From NCBI GenBank assembly GCA_013001055.1, contig JABDNH010000016.1, positions 1 to 64,000 on the forward strand: a stretch of DNA of 64,000 bases, given 5' to 3'. The notes beneath the pieces are model-generated. The model searched no databases, was not told the DNA's origin, and saw only the letters and a program-made list of their open reading frames with translations. This document shows, piece after piece, positions 43,241-52,708 of this stretch (position 1 is the stretch's first letter; each line of letters begins with the position of its first letter). The stretch is from Sphingomonas sp. (lineage in GTDB: Bacteria > Pseudomonadota > Alphaproteobacteria > Sphingomonadales > Sphingomonadaceae). Position numbers and translations under genes: made by a program.

Positions 43241-43915
43241 TTATCCTTCGTCTTCGTTTTCCGCAGCCGGAGGAGCGGAAGCACCGCCCTCTAGCGTAGC
43301 ATGGGGTTCAAGGAAAGCGTGCCAGCGCGAAAGCGCGTCACGCACTCTCTTCGCGGCTGCCCGATCGGTAAGGCCCACATGGACCACATTTTCACGCCCC
43401 AATGCCGAACTCAACATGGTGCGATCGGCGAACAAAACAAGGCCGCGCTGGTCGCCGCCGCCGACCCGCCAGGCCTGGTCGAGACGCTTGTTGCCGTCTT
43501 CGGAGGCATCGGCAGCGTGGAGGAGGAGGCACAGCTTGCCCGAACGGGCCGCCTTCTCCACCTTCTCGCTGCCGTTGATGAGGGTGCCGCCGCGCGCTTC
43601 GAGACCCATGCGATCAAGCGCATTTCGTTCCAGCGCGGCTTCGATGTCGTCTGCGAGCGTATCGGGCGCGACTGCCTTACCGTCCTTGAAGGCGCGGGCG
43701 AGGGCGGGCTTCAGCTTACCCTTCGCCATCGCCTCTTCGAGCGCGGCTTTGCCGACACCGATATAGGCGCCGCGGCCGGGCGCCTTGCCGCGGATATCGG
43801 GCGCAACCCGACCATCCGGACCGAGCGCCAGGCGGATCAGCTCCGACTTGGGCGCGGTCCGGCGCGTCAGGATGCACGAGCGCTCAGGCGCTAGCTGGCG
43901 ATCATTGGTCCCCAT
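43241..43915 (-). CDS. YlxR/DUF448 family protein
   Basis: A 224-residue protein. Residues 1-85 are the YlxR (DUF448) domain with PERSCILTRRTAPKSELIRLALGPDG and GRGAYIG; the rest (SEKVEKAARSGKLCLLLHAADASEDG) resembles an L7Ae-like RNA-binding domain, a known fusion in alphaproteobacteria. YlxR proteins bind RNA and have been linked to RNase P and transcription control. The ATG at 43915 overlaps the nusA end by 14 bases; the frame extending to 44029 runs inside nusA and is not used. Confidence 0.9.
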   Translation of the reverse strand: MGTNDRQLAPERSCILTRRTAPKSELIRLALGPDGRVAPDIRGKAPGRGAYIGVGKAALEEAMAKGKLKPALARAFKDGKAVAPDTLADDIEAALERNALDRMGLEARGGTLINGSEKVEKAARSGKLCLLLHAADASEDGNKRLDQAWRVGGGDQRGLVLFADRTMLSSALGRENVVHVGLTDRAAAKRVRDALSRWHAFLEPHATLEGGASAPPAAENEDEG

Positions 43916-45560
43916 CCGCAGCCGCGTCCTCCTTCTCGGGAGTTTCGTCGGCGGCGGGGGCAGCTTCGGGAGTGCTTTCAGCTTCCTCGTCTTCGAACCA
44001 GTGAGCGCGAGCGGCCATGATGATCTCATTGCCCTGCTCTTCGGTCAGGCCGTATTCGCCGAGCACGCCGCCCTTGTCTTCCGAACGCTTGTTTTCGCTA
44101 CGGCGACGCGGCATGTCGCGCTTCTTCTGGATGAGTTCGTCGGTGGCAAGGTCGGCGACATCGTCAAGCGTCGTCAGGCCGGCTTCGCCCAGCGTTACCA
44201 GCATCGCTTCGGTGAGGTGCGGCAGCTCGGCGACATCGTCCCCGACACCCAGCTCGCGGCGCTTCTCGCGCGCAGCTTCCTCGCGCTTATCGAGCGCTTC
44301 CTTGGCACGGGTCTGCAGCTCTTCGGCAATTTCCTCGTCAAGACCTTCGATGGTGGCGAGTTCTTCCCGCTCGACATAGGCGACTTCTTCCATCTCGGTG
44401 AAGCCCTCGGCAACCAGCAGCTGGGCCAGCGTCTCGTCGACATCCAGTTCGTTCTGAAACATTTCCGAACGCTCCACGAATTCCTTCTGGCGCTTTTCGG
44501 AAGCATCGGCCTCGGTGAGGATGTCGATCTGGCTGTCGGTCAGCTGGCTGGCAAGCCGCACGTTCTGGCCGCGGCGACCGATGGCAAGGCTTAGCTGGTC
44601 ATCGGGCACGACGACTTCGATGCGGCTTTCCTCTTCGTCGATGACGACGCGGCTGACCGTGGCGGGCTGCAGTGCGTTGACGATGAAAGTCGCCTTGTCT
44701 TCGGACCAGGGAATAATGTCGATCTTTTCGCCCTGCAGTTCCTGCACGACGGCCTGGACACGGCTGCCCTTCATGCCGACGCAAGCGCCGACCGGATCGA
44801 TCGAGCTGTCATGGCTGATCACGCCGATCTTGGCGCGGCTGCCCGGATCGCGAGCGGCGGCCTTGATCTCGATGATGCCGTCGTAAATTTCGGGCACTTC
44901 CTGCGCGAACAGCTTGCGCATGAAGTCGGGGTGCGCGCGCGACAGGAAGATCTGCGGCCCGCGGGTTTCGCGGCTGACCTTCATGATGAGCGAACGGATA
45001 CGATCGCCGACGCGGACCATTTCGCGCGGGATCTGCGCGTCGCGGCGAATGACGCCTTCGGCGCGGCCCAGATCAACCACGACGTGGCCGAATTCGACGC
45101 GCTTGACGACGCCGGTGATGACTTCACCGGCACGGTCCTGGAATTCCTCGAACTGGCGCTCGCGCTCGGCGTCGCGCACTTTCTGGAAGATGACCTGCTT
45201 GGCGGCCTGCGCCGCGATACGGCCGAATTCGATCGGGGGTAGCGGATCGACGATGAAGTCGCCGATCGTTGCACCTTCTTCGAGCTTCTGCGCGCCCTTG
45301 ATGTCGACCTGCTTGAAGTTGTCGTCGACCTCTTCGACCACCTCGAGGACACGCCACAGGCGAAGATCACCCGTTTCGGGATCGAGCTTGGCGCGGATTT
45401 CGTTTTCCTGGCCGTATCGGGCACGGGCGGCGCGCTGGATCGCGTCTTCCATCGCTTCGATGACGATGCCCTTGTCGATCAGCTTTTCGCGCGCAACGGC
45501 ATCGGCGATGGCGAGCAATTCGGCCTTGTTGGCGGATGCGGCTGCAGGTGTCTCTGCCAT
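43902..45560 (-). CDS. nusA: transcription termination/antitermination factor NusA
   Basis: A 552-residue elongation factor for RNA polymerase. The N-terminal domain starts [18 protein letters not shown], then S1 ([19 protein letters not shown]), KH1 and KH2 ([39 protein letters not shown]) and a C-terminal pair of helix-hairpin-helix acidic repeats with a long acidic tail. It controls pausing, termination and antitermination. Its ATG overlaps the rimP stop by one base (TAATG). Confidence 0.97.
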   Translation of the reverse strand: MAETPAAASANKAELLAIADAVAREKLIDKGIVIEAMEDAIQRAARARYGQENEIRAKLDPETGDLRLWRVLEVVEEVDDNFKQVDIKGAQKLEEGATIGDFIVDPLPPIEFGRIAAQAAKQVIFQKVRDAERERQFEEFQDRAGEVITGVVKRVEFGHVVVDLGRAEGVIRRDAQIPREMVRVGDRIRSLIMKVSRETRGPQIFLSRAHPDFMRKLFAQEVPEIYDGIIEIKAAARDPGSRAKIGVISHDSSIDPVGACVGMKGSRVQAVVQELQGEKIDIIPWSEDKATFIVNALQPATVSRVVIDEEESRIEVVVPDDQLSLAIGRRGQNVRLASQLTDSQIDILTEADASEKRQKEFVERSEMFQNELDVDETLAQLLVAEGFTEMEEVAYVEREELATIEGLDEEIAEELQTRAKEALDKREEAAREKRRELGVGDDVAELPHLTEAMLVTLGEAGLTTLDDVADLATDELIQKKRDMPRRRSENKRSEDKGGVLGEYGLTEEQGNEIIMAARAHWFEDEEAESTPEAAPAADETPEKEDAAADGDQ

Positions 45561-46090
45561 TATTCGTCTTCCTCGATATCCTCGGCGCCCTCGGTCGAAA
45601 GCGGCTGGGTTTCTTGCAAAAGTTTATCAGTAAAAATCAGTTTCGCATCCTCGATCGCTTCGAACGGGATAACGTAAAACTCGTCGGCATCGTCGATCAG
45701 CTTGACGACTCCGGCTTCGGGATCGGTACCATCAAGATAGGCCTTGTACTTGCGACGGCCATCACGCTTCTCGGTGAGCGTGACGCGGGCGAGGTGGCCC
45801 TTCCAGTCTTCGAAGTCCTTGAAGCGTGTCAACGGCCTGTCGATGCCGGGCGAGGAGACTTCGAGCCGGTATGCATGATCAATCGGATCGGCCTCCTCGA
45901 GCGGTTCGTCGAGCGCGTGCGAGAGTTTCGTACAATCCTCGATCGTCAGCTGGCGGGTGTCGGGGCGTTCGGCCATGACCTGCAGCGTGGGTTCGTCATC
46001 ACCACCGACCATCTTCACGCGCACGAGTTCGAAGCCCATATCCTTGACGATGGGTTCGATAATCTTCGTGACGTTCTCGATGTCAGCCAA
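45560..46090 (-). CDS. rimP: ribosome maturation factor RimP
   Basis: A 176-residue 30S assembly factor with MGFELVRVKMVGGDDEPTLQVMAER, the signature LEVSSPGIDRPLTRFKDFE, and a C-terminal SH3-like part. I place the start at the TTG at 46090, read as Met-Ala-Asp-Ile, because GGAAAGG lies 6 bases upstream and homologues begin MADI; the GTG at 46105 is the alternative. It heads the rimP-nusA-ylxR-infB-rbfA operon. The 179 bases between it and the divergent sugar dehydrogenase gene must carry both promoters; I see no clear consensus. Confidence 0.93.
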   Translation of the reverse strand: MADIENVTKIIEPIVKDMGFELVRVKMVGGDDEPTLQVMAERPDTRQLTIEDCTKLSHALDEPLEEADPIDHAYRLEVSSPGIDRPLTRFKDFEDWKGHLARVTLTEKRDGRRKYKAYLDGTDPEAGVVKLIDDADEFYVIPFEAIEDAKLIFTDKLLQETQPLSTEGAEDIEEDE

Positions 46091-46269
46091 TGCAAACCTT
46101 TCCACGCCTCTTTGGTGCCGGACCGACGCTTCGGACCAGCCCCTTCATCTCACGATGTCGAGGAATTGATGCGCATATAGGCCGCAACGCGAACTTCTGC
46201 AAGCCGAACAGGGAAAGAAATCGGACATGGCGCGTTGGCCATCGCAGATAGCCAAAATTGGAGAACATG

Positions 46270-47475
46270 ATGCGAAGCCTTCTCGTCCTGCCCCTGATCG
46301 CCCTTGCTGCCTGCAACAGTGCAGCGACTTCCAACGGACAAGACGGCGGGATGGACAGCGCATCGTCGGGCGGTCCGCTGACTCGCGGCGCCGAAGTGGC
46401 GCTCGAAGATGCACCTTTCACGGTCGCTGCAATGGGGAACTACGAGGAGCCGTGGGCGGCGGATTTCATGCCGGGGACCAGCTTGCTCTTTATCACGGGA
46501 AAGAAGGGGCGAGTCTGGTTCAGGGATGTCGAAACGGGTCGCGTGGGATCTATCGAAAGCGGGCTGCCGCGCGTCGATTATGGCGGGCAGGGCGGTCTCG
46601 GCGATATTGCTTTCGGACCCGATTGGGACGACGGACAGACGAGCGGCGGTTCGCTCTATCTCAGCTATGCCGAAGCCGGTGAGGGCGATACGCGCGGTGC
46701 GGCAGTGGGTCGCGGCACGCTGATCTGCGAAGAGGCCGATAGCTGCCGCCTCGACGACTTCCAGGTTCTTTGGCGCCAGGACAAGACGACCGGGCGTGGC
46801 CACTATTCGCATCGTATCCTTTTCTCCCCCGATGGCGAATATATGTTCGTGACTTCCGGCGACCGGCAGAAGCTGGAGCCCGCGCAGGATGTGTCCAACA
46901 ATCTGGGAACGGTACTGCGTCTCACACTTGACGGTCAGCCTGCCCCCGGCAATCCGTGGGCCGACCAGGGAGGTGTCGCCGCACAATTCTGGTCGATCGG
47001 CCATCGCAACCTGCTCGGCCTCGACTTCGCGCCCGACGGGCGGTTGTGGGAAATCGAAATGGGCCCCGCGCATGGCGATGAACTGAACGTCATCGAACCG
47101 GGCAAGAATTATGGCTGGCCTGAGCGCAGCTATGGCGATCACTATGATGGTCGCGAAATCACCGACCACTCGCCCGACGACGGCTTCGAAAAGCCCGAAG
47201 TCTATTGGGACCCTGCCACCAGCCCGGCAAGCCTGGTCATCTACTCGGGCGACCTATTCGGTGCCTGGACGGGCGACGCGCTGGTGCCCGGACTGTCGGG
47301 GCAGGAACTCAACCATATCGATATCGAGGGTGACCGCGCTGTCTCCATCACGCACTACCCGATGGGTGCCCGCCTTCGCGAAGTCGTGGAAGGCCCTGAT
47401 GGCGCGATCTACGTGCTGGAGGACGACCGCCGCGGATCGGATGGATCGCTGCTCAAGCTGACGCCCAAGGGGTAG
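46270..47475 (+). CDS. PQQ-dependent sugar dehydrogenase-like lipoprotein
   Basis: A 401-residue beta-propeller of the soluble glucose/sorbosone dehydrogenase family (GSDH). The signal peptide ends in lipobox LAAC (C15). Conserved pieces are YEEPWAADFMPGTSLLFITGKKGRVW, GQGGLGDIAFGPDW, GRGHYSHRILFSPDGEYMFVTSGDR, SIGHRNLLGLDFAPDGRLWEIEMGPAHGDELN, GKNYGWPERSYGDHYDG and SLVIYSGD. It probably oxidises sugars in the periplasm with PQQ and passes electrons to the respiratory chain; the substrate is unknown. The ATG at 46270 has GGAG 6 bases upstream; an adjacent ATG at 46267 is too close. Terminator follows. Confidence 0.88.
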   Translation: MRSLLVLPLIALAACNSAATSNGQDGGMDSASSGGPLTRGAEVALEDAPFTVAAMGNYEEPWAADFMPGTSLLFITGKKGRVWFRDVETGRVGSIESGLPRVDYGGQGGLGDIAFGPDWDDGQTSGGSLYLSYAEAGEGDTRGAAVGRGTLICEEADSCRLDDFQVLWRQDKTTGRGHYSHRILFSPDGEYMFVTSGDRQKLEPAQDVSNNLGTVLRLTLDGQPAPGNPWADQGGVAAQFWSIGHRNLLGLDFAPDGRLWEIEMGPAHGDELNVIEPGKNYGWPERSYGDHYDGREITDHSPDDGFEKPEVYWDPATSPASLVIYSGDLFGAWTGDALVPGLSGQELNHIDIEGDRAVSITHYPMGARLREVVEGPDGAIYVLEDDRRGSDGSLLKLTPKG

Positions 47476-47494
47476 GTCTCGATACCGATTGAAG

Positions 47495-47526
47495 AGGGCG
47501 GCGCTCCCAGAGAGGAACGCCGCCCT
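47495..47526 (+). terminator. rho-independent terminator of the GSDH gene
   Basis: Perfect 9-bp stem AGGGCGGCG / CGCCGCCCT with a 14-base loop, followed by TTTTG. It begins 20 bases after the stop codon. Read in the other direction it could also end the peroxiredoxin transcript. Confidence 0.9.
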
Positions 47527-47549
47527 TTTTGTACTCGATGTGGGCGCCC

Positions 47550-48212
47550 TTAATCAGCCGGCTGCGGGATGACGCGCAGATACGGCTTCTTGGTGTCCCA
47601 GCCAGACGGATATTTCGCTTTCGCATCCTCATCGGAGACGGTCGGCGGGATGATAACATCGTCACCCTGCTTCCAGTTGACCGGGGTAGCTACGCCCTTG
47701 TCCTCGGTAAGCTGAACGCTGTCGAGCAGGCGCAGGACCTCATCGAAGTTGCGGCCCGTGCTCATCGGGTAGAGCAGCATGGCGCGGATCTTCTTGTCGG
47801 GTCCGATGATGTAAACGGTGCGCACGGTCGCGTTGTTGGCGGCGGTGCGGCCTTCGGCTGTGCCGCTCTCGTCGGCGGGGAGCATGTTGTACAGCTTGGC
47901 GACATTGAGATCGCTGTCGCCGATGACGGGATAGTCGACCTTGTTGCCCGACACTTCCTCGATGTCGGGAAGCCAGTTGCGGTTGTCATCCGACGTGTCG
48001 ACAGACAGGCCGATGATCTTGGTGTTGCGCTTGGCGAATTCATCCTTGAGGCCGGCCATGTAGCCCAGCTCGGTAGTGCACACGGGCGTGAAGGCCTTGG
48101 GGTGCGAAAAGAGGATCGCCCAGCCATCGCCGATCCAATCATGGAAGTTGATTTTGCCGGTCGTGGTGTCGGCGGTGAAATCGGGGGCGGTGCTGCCAAT
48201 CGAAAGCGTCAT
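47550..48212 (-). CDS. 1-Cys peroxiredoxin (Prx6 class)
   Basis: A 220-residue peroxidase. The peroxidatic cysteine is C45 in SHPKAFTPVCTTELG; no resolving-cysteine site is seen in the C-terminal part, in line with the 1-Cys/Prx6 class. Other signatures are IGLSVDTSDDNRNWLPDIEE and RTVYIIGPDKKIRAMLLYPMSTGRNFDEVLR. It reduces hydrogen peroxide and alkyl hydroperoxides, regenerated by an external thiol. It is 11 bp downstream of cysK on the same strand, tying peroxide defence to cysteine supply. Confidence 0.94.
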   Translation of the reverse strand: MTLSIGSTAPDFTADTTTGKINFHDWIGDGWAILFSHPKAFTPVCTTELGYMAGLKDEFAKRNTKIIGLSVDTSDDNRNWLPDIEEVSGNKVDYPVIGDSDLNVAKLYNMLPADESGTAEGRTAANNATVRTVYIIGPDKKIRAMLLYPMSTGRNFDEVLRLLDSVQLTEDKGVATPVNWKQGDDVIIPPTVSDEDAKAKYPSGWDTKKPYLRVIPQPAD

Positions 48213-48223
48213 TGCTCTTTCCT

Positions 48224-49264
48224 TCAGTCAGTGGGGAGGTAGGGGATATCGATATCGACATCGCGGGTGAGAAACGCGGGGACCTCATAGCCTTTTTCGC
48301 GCAGGAAATCAGGGTTGAAGAGGCGCGACTGGTAACGCGTGCCGGGATCGCAAAGCACTGTCACGATGGTGTGGCCGGGGCCCATTTCCTTGGCTAGGCG
48401 GATCGCGCCGGCGACATTGATGCCGGAAGACAGGCCGAGGTTGAGACCCTCTTCCTCAAGCAAGCCAAAATTCACATCGAGGCTTTCCTGGTCCTCAATG
48501 CGGAAGGCGTGATCGACCTTGAGGCCTTCGAGGTTACCCGTGATGCGGCCCTGGCCGATGCCTTCGGTGATCGAGCTGCCTTCGGCCTTCAATTCGCCGG
48601 TCGTGTAATAGCTATAGAGCGCCGCGCCAGGCGGATCGGCGATGCCGATCTGCACGTCCGGTTTATTCTCGCGCAGCACCTGCGCAACCCCGGCGAGCGT
48701 CCCGCCGGTGCCAACGGCGCAGATGAAGCCATCGACTTTGCCGCTCGTCTGCTCCCAGATTTCGGGACCGGTCGTATCGATATGGGCCTGGCGATTGGCC
48801 TTGTTGTCGAACTGGTCGGCGAACATTGCCCCGCCGGGGCGCGTCTTCGCCAGATTTTCGGCAATACGCCCGGCAATCTTCACGTAATTGTTCGGATTCT
48901 TGTAGGGTACCGCGGGAACTTCGACGAGCTGGGCGCCGAGCATCCGGAGCGTGTCCTTCTTTTCCTGAGTCTGTGTGTCGGGGATGACGATGACCGTCTC
49001 CATACCGAGCGCATTGCCGACCATGGTAAGGCCGATACCGGTATTTCCCGCTGTCCCGTCGACGATGGTGCCGCCTTTACGCAGGCGCCCGTCCTCGATC
49101 GCGTCGAGCACCAGGCTTTTCGCCGCGCGATCCTTCACCGATTGTCCGGGATTCATCCACTCGGCCTTGCCGAGGATGGTGCACCCCGTCTCTTGCGAAG
49201 CGCGTTGTAGCTTGATCAGCGGCGTGTTGCCGATCGCGTCGAGAACATCGTTGCGAATGGTCAT
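48224..49264 (-). CDS. cysK: cysteine synthase A (O-acetylserine sulfhydrylase)
   Basis: A 346-residue PLP enzyme. The PLP lysine is K44 in NPGQSVKDRAAKS; the substrate loop is GTAGNTGIGL; the phosphate-binding loop is GTGGTLAG. It makes cysteine from O-acetylserine and sulfide. It is slightly longer than E. coli CysK, with a C-terminal extension (REKGYEVPAFLTRDVD). The ATG at 49264 matches homologues; a TTG at 49273 would add three residues. The peroxiredoxin gene follows in the same operon. Confidence 0.94.
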   Translation of the reverse strand: MTIRNDVLDAIGNTPLIKLQRASQETGCTILGKAEWMNPGQSVKDRAAKSLVLDAIEDGRLRKGGTIVDGTAGNTGIGLTMVGNALGMETVIVIPDTQTQEKKDTLRMLGAQLVEVPAVPYKNPNNYVKIAGRIAENLAKTRPGGAMFADQFDNKANRQAHIDTTGPEIWEQTSGKVDGFICAVGTGGTLAGVAQVLRENKPDVQIGIADPPGAALYSYYTTGELKAEGSSITEGIGQGRITGNLEGLKVDHAFRIEDQESLDVNFGLLEEEGLNLGLSSGINVAGAIRLAKEMGPGHTIVTVLCDPGTRYQSRLFNPDFLREKGYEVPAFLTRDVDIDIPYLPTD

Positions 49265-49302
49265 GGGTGCCAATCTAGGGATGCGATCCGACTTTCACAC
49301 CC

Positions 49303-50007
49303 CTAACGCCGCCGATAGCGCAAATAATAGGGTCGGCGGCCTTCGCGGCGCGCCTTGGCGGCATAGCGCGTGTCGACCCATCCGCCGGGCTTCTCGAGAA
49401 AATCGCTGGGGCTGTCTGCGAGCCAATCAAAATGTGCGCGATGCTGCGCGCGCTGCATCACCATCAGGCTCCACGCAAGATAAACCGGATGATCAGTCGC
49501 GAGGCGGAATTCGCCGCCGGTTTTCAGCTTGGCGGCGATAATTTCGAGTGGGCCGTCATTCATCATGCGGCGCTTGGCGTGGCGCGCCTTGGGCCACGGA
49601 TCGGGATGCAGCAGGTAGACGAAGCTTAGACTGCCGTCGGGGACGCGCCGAAGGACTGGCAGCGCATCACCCATGTGAAGGCGGATATTGGCAAGACGGC
49701 CATCGCGGATATGGGTGAGCGCCTGCGCCACCCCATTCACGAAGGGCTCGCAGCCGATAAAGCCGTGGTCGGGGAGCAGATCGGCGCGGTAGGCGAGATG
49801 CTCGCCGCCGCCAAAGCCGATCTCGAAATGCATCGTACGCTCTTCGCCGAACAGCCCCTGCGCTGTCAGCTCGCCCTCTTCGGGCACGCTGATCTGCGGC
49901 AGGAGAGTGTCGACCAGCTGCTGCTGTCCCTTCCTGAGCTTGTGCGTGCTCGACCGGCCGTAAAGCCGGTTCAAGGTGGTAGGATCGCCCTTCTTGTGCG
50001 CCGTCAT
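49303..50007 (-). CDS. trmB: tRNA (guanine-N7-)-methyltransferase
   Basis: A 234-residue SAM-dependent enzyme that methylates G46 of tRNA. It has FEIGFGGGEHLAYRAD (SAM site), GCEPFVNGVAQ, NIRLHMGDALPVLRR and the family motif LHPDPWPKARHAKRRMM. N-terminal LYGRSSTHKLRKGQQ is also typical. The start is the ATG at 50007. It would normally follow metK; here a GGDEF gene on the other strand lies between. Confidence 0.95.
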   Translation of the reverse strand: MTAHKKGDPTTLNRLYGRSSTHKLRKGQQQLVDTLLPQISVPEEGELTAQGLFGEERTMHFEIGFGGGEHLAYRADLLPDHGFIGCEPFVNGVAQALTHIRDGRLANIRLHMGDALPVLRRVPDGSLSFVYLLHPDPWPKARHAKRRMMNDGPLEIIAAKLKTGGEFRLATDHPVYLAWSLMVMQRAQHRAHFDWLADSPSDFLEKPGGWVDTRYAAKARREGRRPYYLRYRRR

Positions 50008-50049
50008 GGCCGCGCCGCTAGCGCAGCGCCGACGGACCTGCAAGGGTTG

Positions 50050-50184
50050 CTACTCGACGACCTGGACGCGCGCCTGACGCACTTCTTCGGCCGGCGCGCC
50101 CCAATTGGCCTCGCTGGTCGAAACATGCGCCACGAGCCGCTGCGGACTCGGCAACCCGTCCATTTCCGGAAAGCGATAGATGTT
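50050..50184 (-). pseudogene. unidentified C-terminal coding remnant
   Basis: An open minus-strand frame ends with TAG at 50052-50050. It reads [20 protein letters not shown], then HVSTSEANWGAPAEEVRQAR, with a high-GC third-position codon pattern like the neighbouring genes. It is bounded upstream by a TAA near 50222, inside the GGDEF gene. Coding-like sequence thus begins about where the GGDEF gene begins. An ATG at 50163 would give 37 residues. I think it is the tail of a gene whose front was lost. I do not recognise the family. Confidence 0.35.
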
Positions 50185-51454
50185 CCTGAATCGCCCGTCC
50201 GACCTTCTGGACGAGGCTGCTTACGCTTTCGCAATTTATCTGATAGCCATCCTGACGATGGATGCTGCGAGTCTGTTTTTCGCGTTGATTCCAGCGATGT
50301 TTGCGTCTTTCGGGCTGGCGCTAGCCATCATTGCTGTCATCGAACCCGGGCACAAGGTCGCGCGCTGGGCGTCTGTCGCCTTCCTCCTTTCTGCAGTCGC
50401 CATCGCGCTCGATGTCTTCCGGCCGGTCGAGGACACCGGTCTCGGATATCTGGCGATTGTGCTGCACTTCCTTATCCTGATCATGTTGCTGCAGGCATTC
50501 CTGTCGCGTCATCGTCTGGCGATGAAGCCGCCCGCGTTCATCGCCGCATTGATCGGCATGATCAGCCTGTTTCCTAACGCGCCCTGGTGGCCCGACTTCA
50601 CGGTCCGCCCGATTATCGTCCATCTCGTCGGCTTCATCATCATCGCTTGCGGGTTGCGATGCCTATGGGCCACGCGGAAGGACCAGTTGATCGACAGGCT
50701 GGTCATCGGATTGCTGATGGTCAGCGCAGCATCCTATCTGGCGCGCGCCGCACTCCCGCTCGTTTTGCCGATCACTCCCGATACCGTCGCTGACGGGCAA
50801 CTCACCCAGCCATATGTGGTGTTCTCGCATATGATCGGCGCCATGGCGGGGCTGGCGTCGGGCTTCCTGCTGATGATTGCGATCGGTCTCGACGTCTTGC
50901 GCTGGCGGGGTGAAGAATCGCGCACGGATTACCTCACCGGACTAGGCAATCGCCGCAATTTGCAGCGCGCGATTGACGGACATGCCGCGGGCCTTCGGCA
51001 GATCAGCGATGTCATCGCGATCGATCTCGACCATTTCAAATCGGTCAACGATCGCTTCGGTCACGCAGCTGGCGATGCCTTGCTACGTGAAGTCGGTCGC
51101 ATATTGCGTAAAGACTTTGCCAAATATGGCGATATCTGCCGGATCGGCGGCGAAGAATTCGTCCTGCTGATCTTGCCGGGCCGGGCACCGAACCCGATCA
51201 AGGTCGCACAGTCGATCGTCGCCAGCATTCGTGCCATCCGGCTGGACGAACTGCCGGCCGCTGTCGTGCCAACCGCCAGCGTCGGCCATGCCGCGCACGT
51301 CGACGGCGAAAACCTTGAGGCCACGCTGCGTCTCGCCGATGCGGCGGTCTACCGGGCCAAGGATAATGGCCGTGACCGCGTCGAGACCGTGCATCCGGAA
51401 GACATTCTTCCGATCGACATCGGATCTCAAAGCAGGAAAGCAGCTGCCGATTAA
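50180..51454 (+). CDS. membrane-bound diguanylate cyclase (GGDEF)
   Basis: A 424-residue protein with seven or eight predicted membrane helices (residues about 10-235) and a C-terminal GGDEF domain. That domain has [37 protein letters not shown] and the active-site GGEEF. The inhibitory site is KYGD rather than RxxD, so product inhibition may be weak. It should make cyclic di-GMP from GTP. GGAAAG sits 6 bases before the ATG. Its stop shares the TTAA palindrome (51451-51454) with the convergent metK. Confidence 0.93.
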   Translation: MFLNRPSDLLDEAAYAFAIYLIAILTMDAASLFFALIPAMFASFGLALAIIAVIEPGHKVARWASVAFLLSAVAIALDVFRPVEDTGLGYLAIVLHFLILIMLLQAFLSRHRLAMKPPAFIAALIGMISLFPNAPWWPDFTVRPIIVHLVGFIIIACGLRCLWATRKDQLIDRLVIGLLMVSAASYLARAALPLVLPITPDTVADGQLTQPYVVFSHMIGAMAGLASGFLLMIAIGLDVLRWRGEESRTDYLTGLGNRRNLQRAIDGHAAGLRQISDVIAIDLDHFKSVNDRFGHAAGDALLREVGRILRKDFAKYGDICRIGGEEFVLLILPGRAPNPIKVAQSIVASIRAIRLDELPAAVVPTASVGHAAHVDGENLEATLRLADAAVYRAKDNGRDRVETVHPEDILPIDIGSQSRKAAAD

Positions 51455-52665
51455 CCGGCTATGGCAGCCTTCAGGTCCTCGGTCAGGTCGGTGCGTTCCC
51501 ACGGGAAATAATCGCCGTCGGCGGTGCGTCCGAAATGGCCGTAGGCCGCGCTTTTCTCATAGATGGGCTTGTTGAGACCCAAATGCGTGCGGATCGCACG
51601 CGGGGTCAGACCGCCGAGCTTTTCGACCGAAAAGATTGCGGCTTCGAGCGCGTCATCACCCACCGTGCCGGTGCCATGCGTATCGACGTAAAGCGACAGC
51701 GGCTGGCTGACGCCGATGGCGTAGGCAAGCTGGATGGTGCAGCGCTTGGCCAGCCCCGCAGCGACGATGTTCTTGGCAAGGTAACGCGAGATGTACGCCG
51801 CCGAACGATCCACCTTGGTCGGATCCTTGCCCGAAAAGGCACCGCCGCCATGGGGCGCTGCGCCTCCATAAGTGTCGACGATGATCTTGCGTCCGGTAAT
51901 GCCCGCATCGCCGTCAGGTCCGCCAATCACGAAGCTGCCTGTCGGGTTGATGTGATAGACCGTGTTGTCGGTGATGAGTCCTTCTGGGAGAACCTTGGCG
52001 ACGATCGATTTCACGTAGGCGTTCAGCTCTTGTTGCTTGTCGCCCTCGTCATAGCCTTCAGCATGCTGAGTCGAGACCACGATGGCGGTCGCTTCGACCG
52101 GTTTGCCGTTTTCGTAGCGCAGCGTGACCTGGCTCTTGGCGTCAGGCTCGAGGAAGGGGGCGGCACCGCTATGGCGATCGTCGGCCATCGCCTCCAGAAT
52201 CTTGTGCGAATAGTCGATCGCGGCGGGCATGAGGTCGGGGGTCTCGTCGCAAGCGAAGCCGAACATGATGCCCTGGTCACCCGCGCCTTCGTCCTTGTTG
52301 CCGCTGGCATCGACACCCTGCGCAATGTGCGCGCTCTGTGCGTGGAGGAAGTTTTCAAACGTCAGGTTGTCCCAATGGAAACCGTCCTGCTCATAGCCAA
52401 TGCGCTTCACCGTGGCGCGAACCTTGTCTTCGATCTCACGCTGGATACCGGGCGCCCATTCGCCCTTGGGCGTCATCACGCCCTCGCCGCGAATTTCCCC
52501 GGCGAGGATGACGCGATTCGTTGTCACCATGGTTTCGCAGGCCACGCGCGCTTCGGGATCCTTGCCGATGAATAGATCGACGACGGCGTCGCTAATCTGG
52601 TCGGAAACTTTGTCCGGATGGCCTTCCGAAACGCTTTCGGACGTGAAGAGATAGGAGCTACGCAT
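51451..52665 (-). CDS. metK: S-adenosylmethionine synthase
   Basis: A 404-residue methionine adenosyltransferase: [22 protein letters not shown] at the start, [47 protein letters not shown] (ATP/metal) and [19 protein letters not shown]. It makes SAM from methionine and ATP. The frame runs upstream to 52734, but the ATG at 52665 fits all homologues. I looked for a SAM riboswitch in the 43-base lnt-metK gap and saw none. Confidence 0.97.
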   Translation of the reverse strand: MRSSYLFTSESVSEGHPDKVSDQISDAVVDLFIGKDPEARVACETMVTTNRVILAGEIRGEGVMTPKGEWAPGIQREIEDKVRATVKRIGYEQDGFHWDNLTFENFLHAQSAHIAQGVDASGNKDEGAGDQGIMFGFACDETPDLMPAAIDYSHKILEAMADDRHSGAAPFLEPDAKSQVTLRYENGKPVEATAIVVSTQHAEGYDEGDKQQELNAYVKSIVAKVLPEGLITDNTVYHINPTGSFVIGGPDGDAGITGRKIIVDTYGGAAPHGGGAFSGKDPTKVDRSAAYISRYLAKNIVAAGLAKRCTIQLAYAIGVSQPLSLYVDTHGTGTVGDDALEAAIFSVEKLGGLTPRAIRTHLGLNKPIYEKSAAYGHFGRTADGDYFPWERTDLTEDLKAAIAG

Positions 52666-52708
52666 TGGTGCAAGACTTCTTTCTTGTGGGAAACTTTCGG
52701 GGGGCGGT

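Noticed and set aside
52666-52708. SAM riboswitch before metK
   Set aside because: The gap is only 43 bases and has none of the conserved SAM-II or SAM-I cores.
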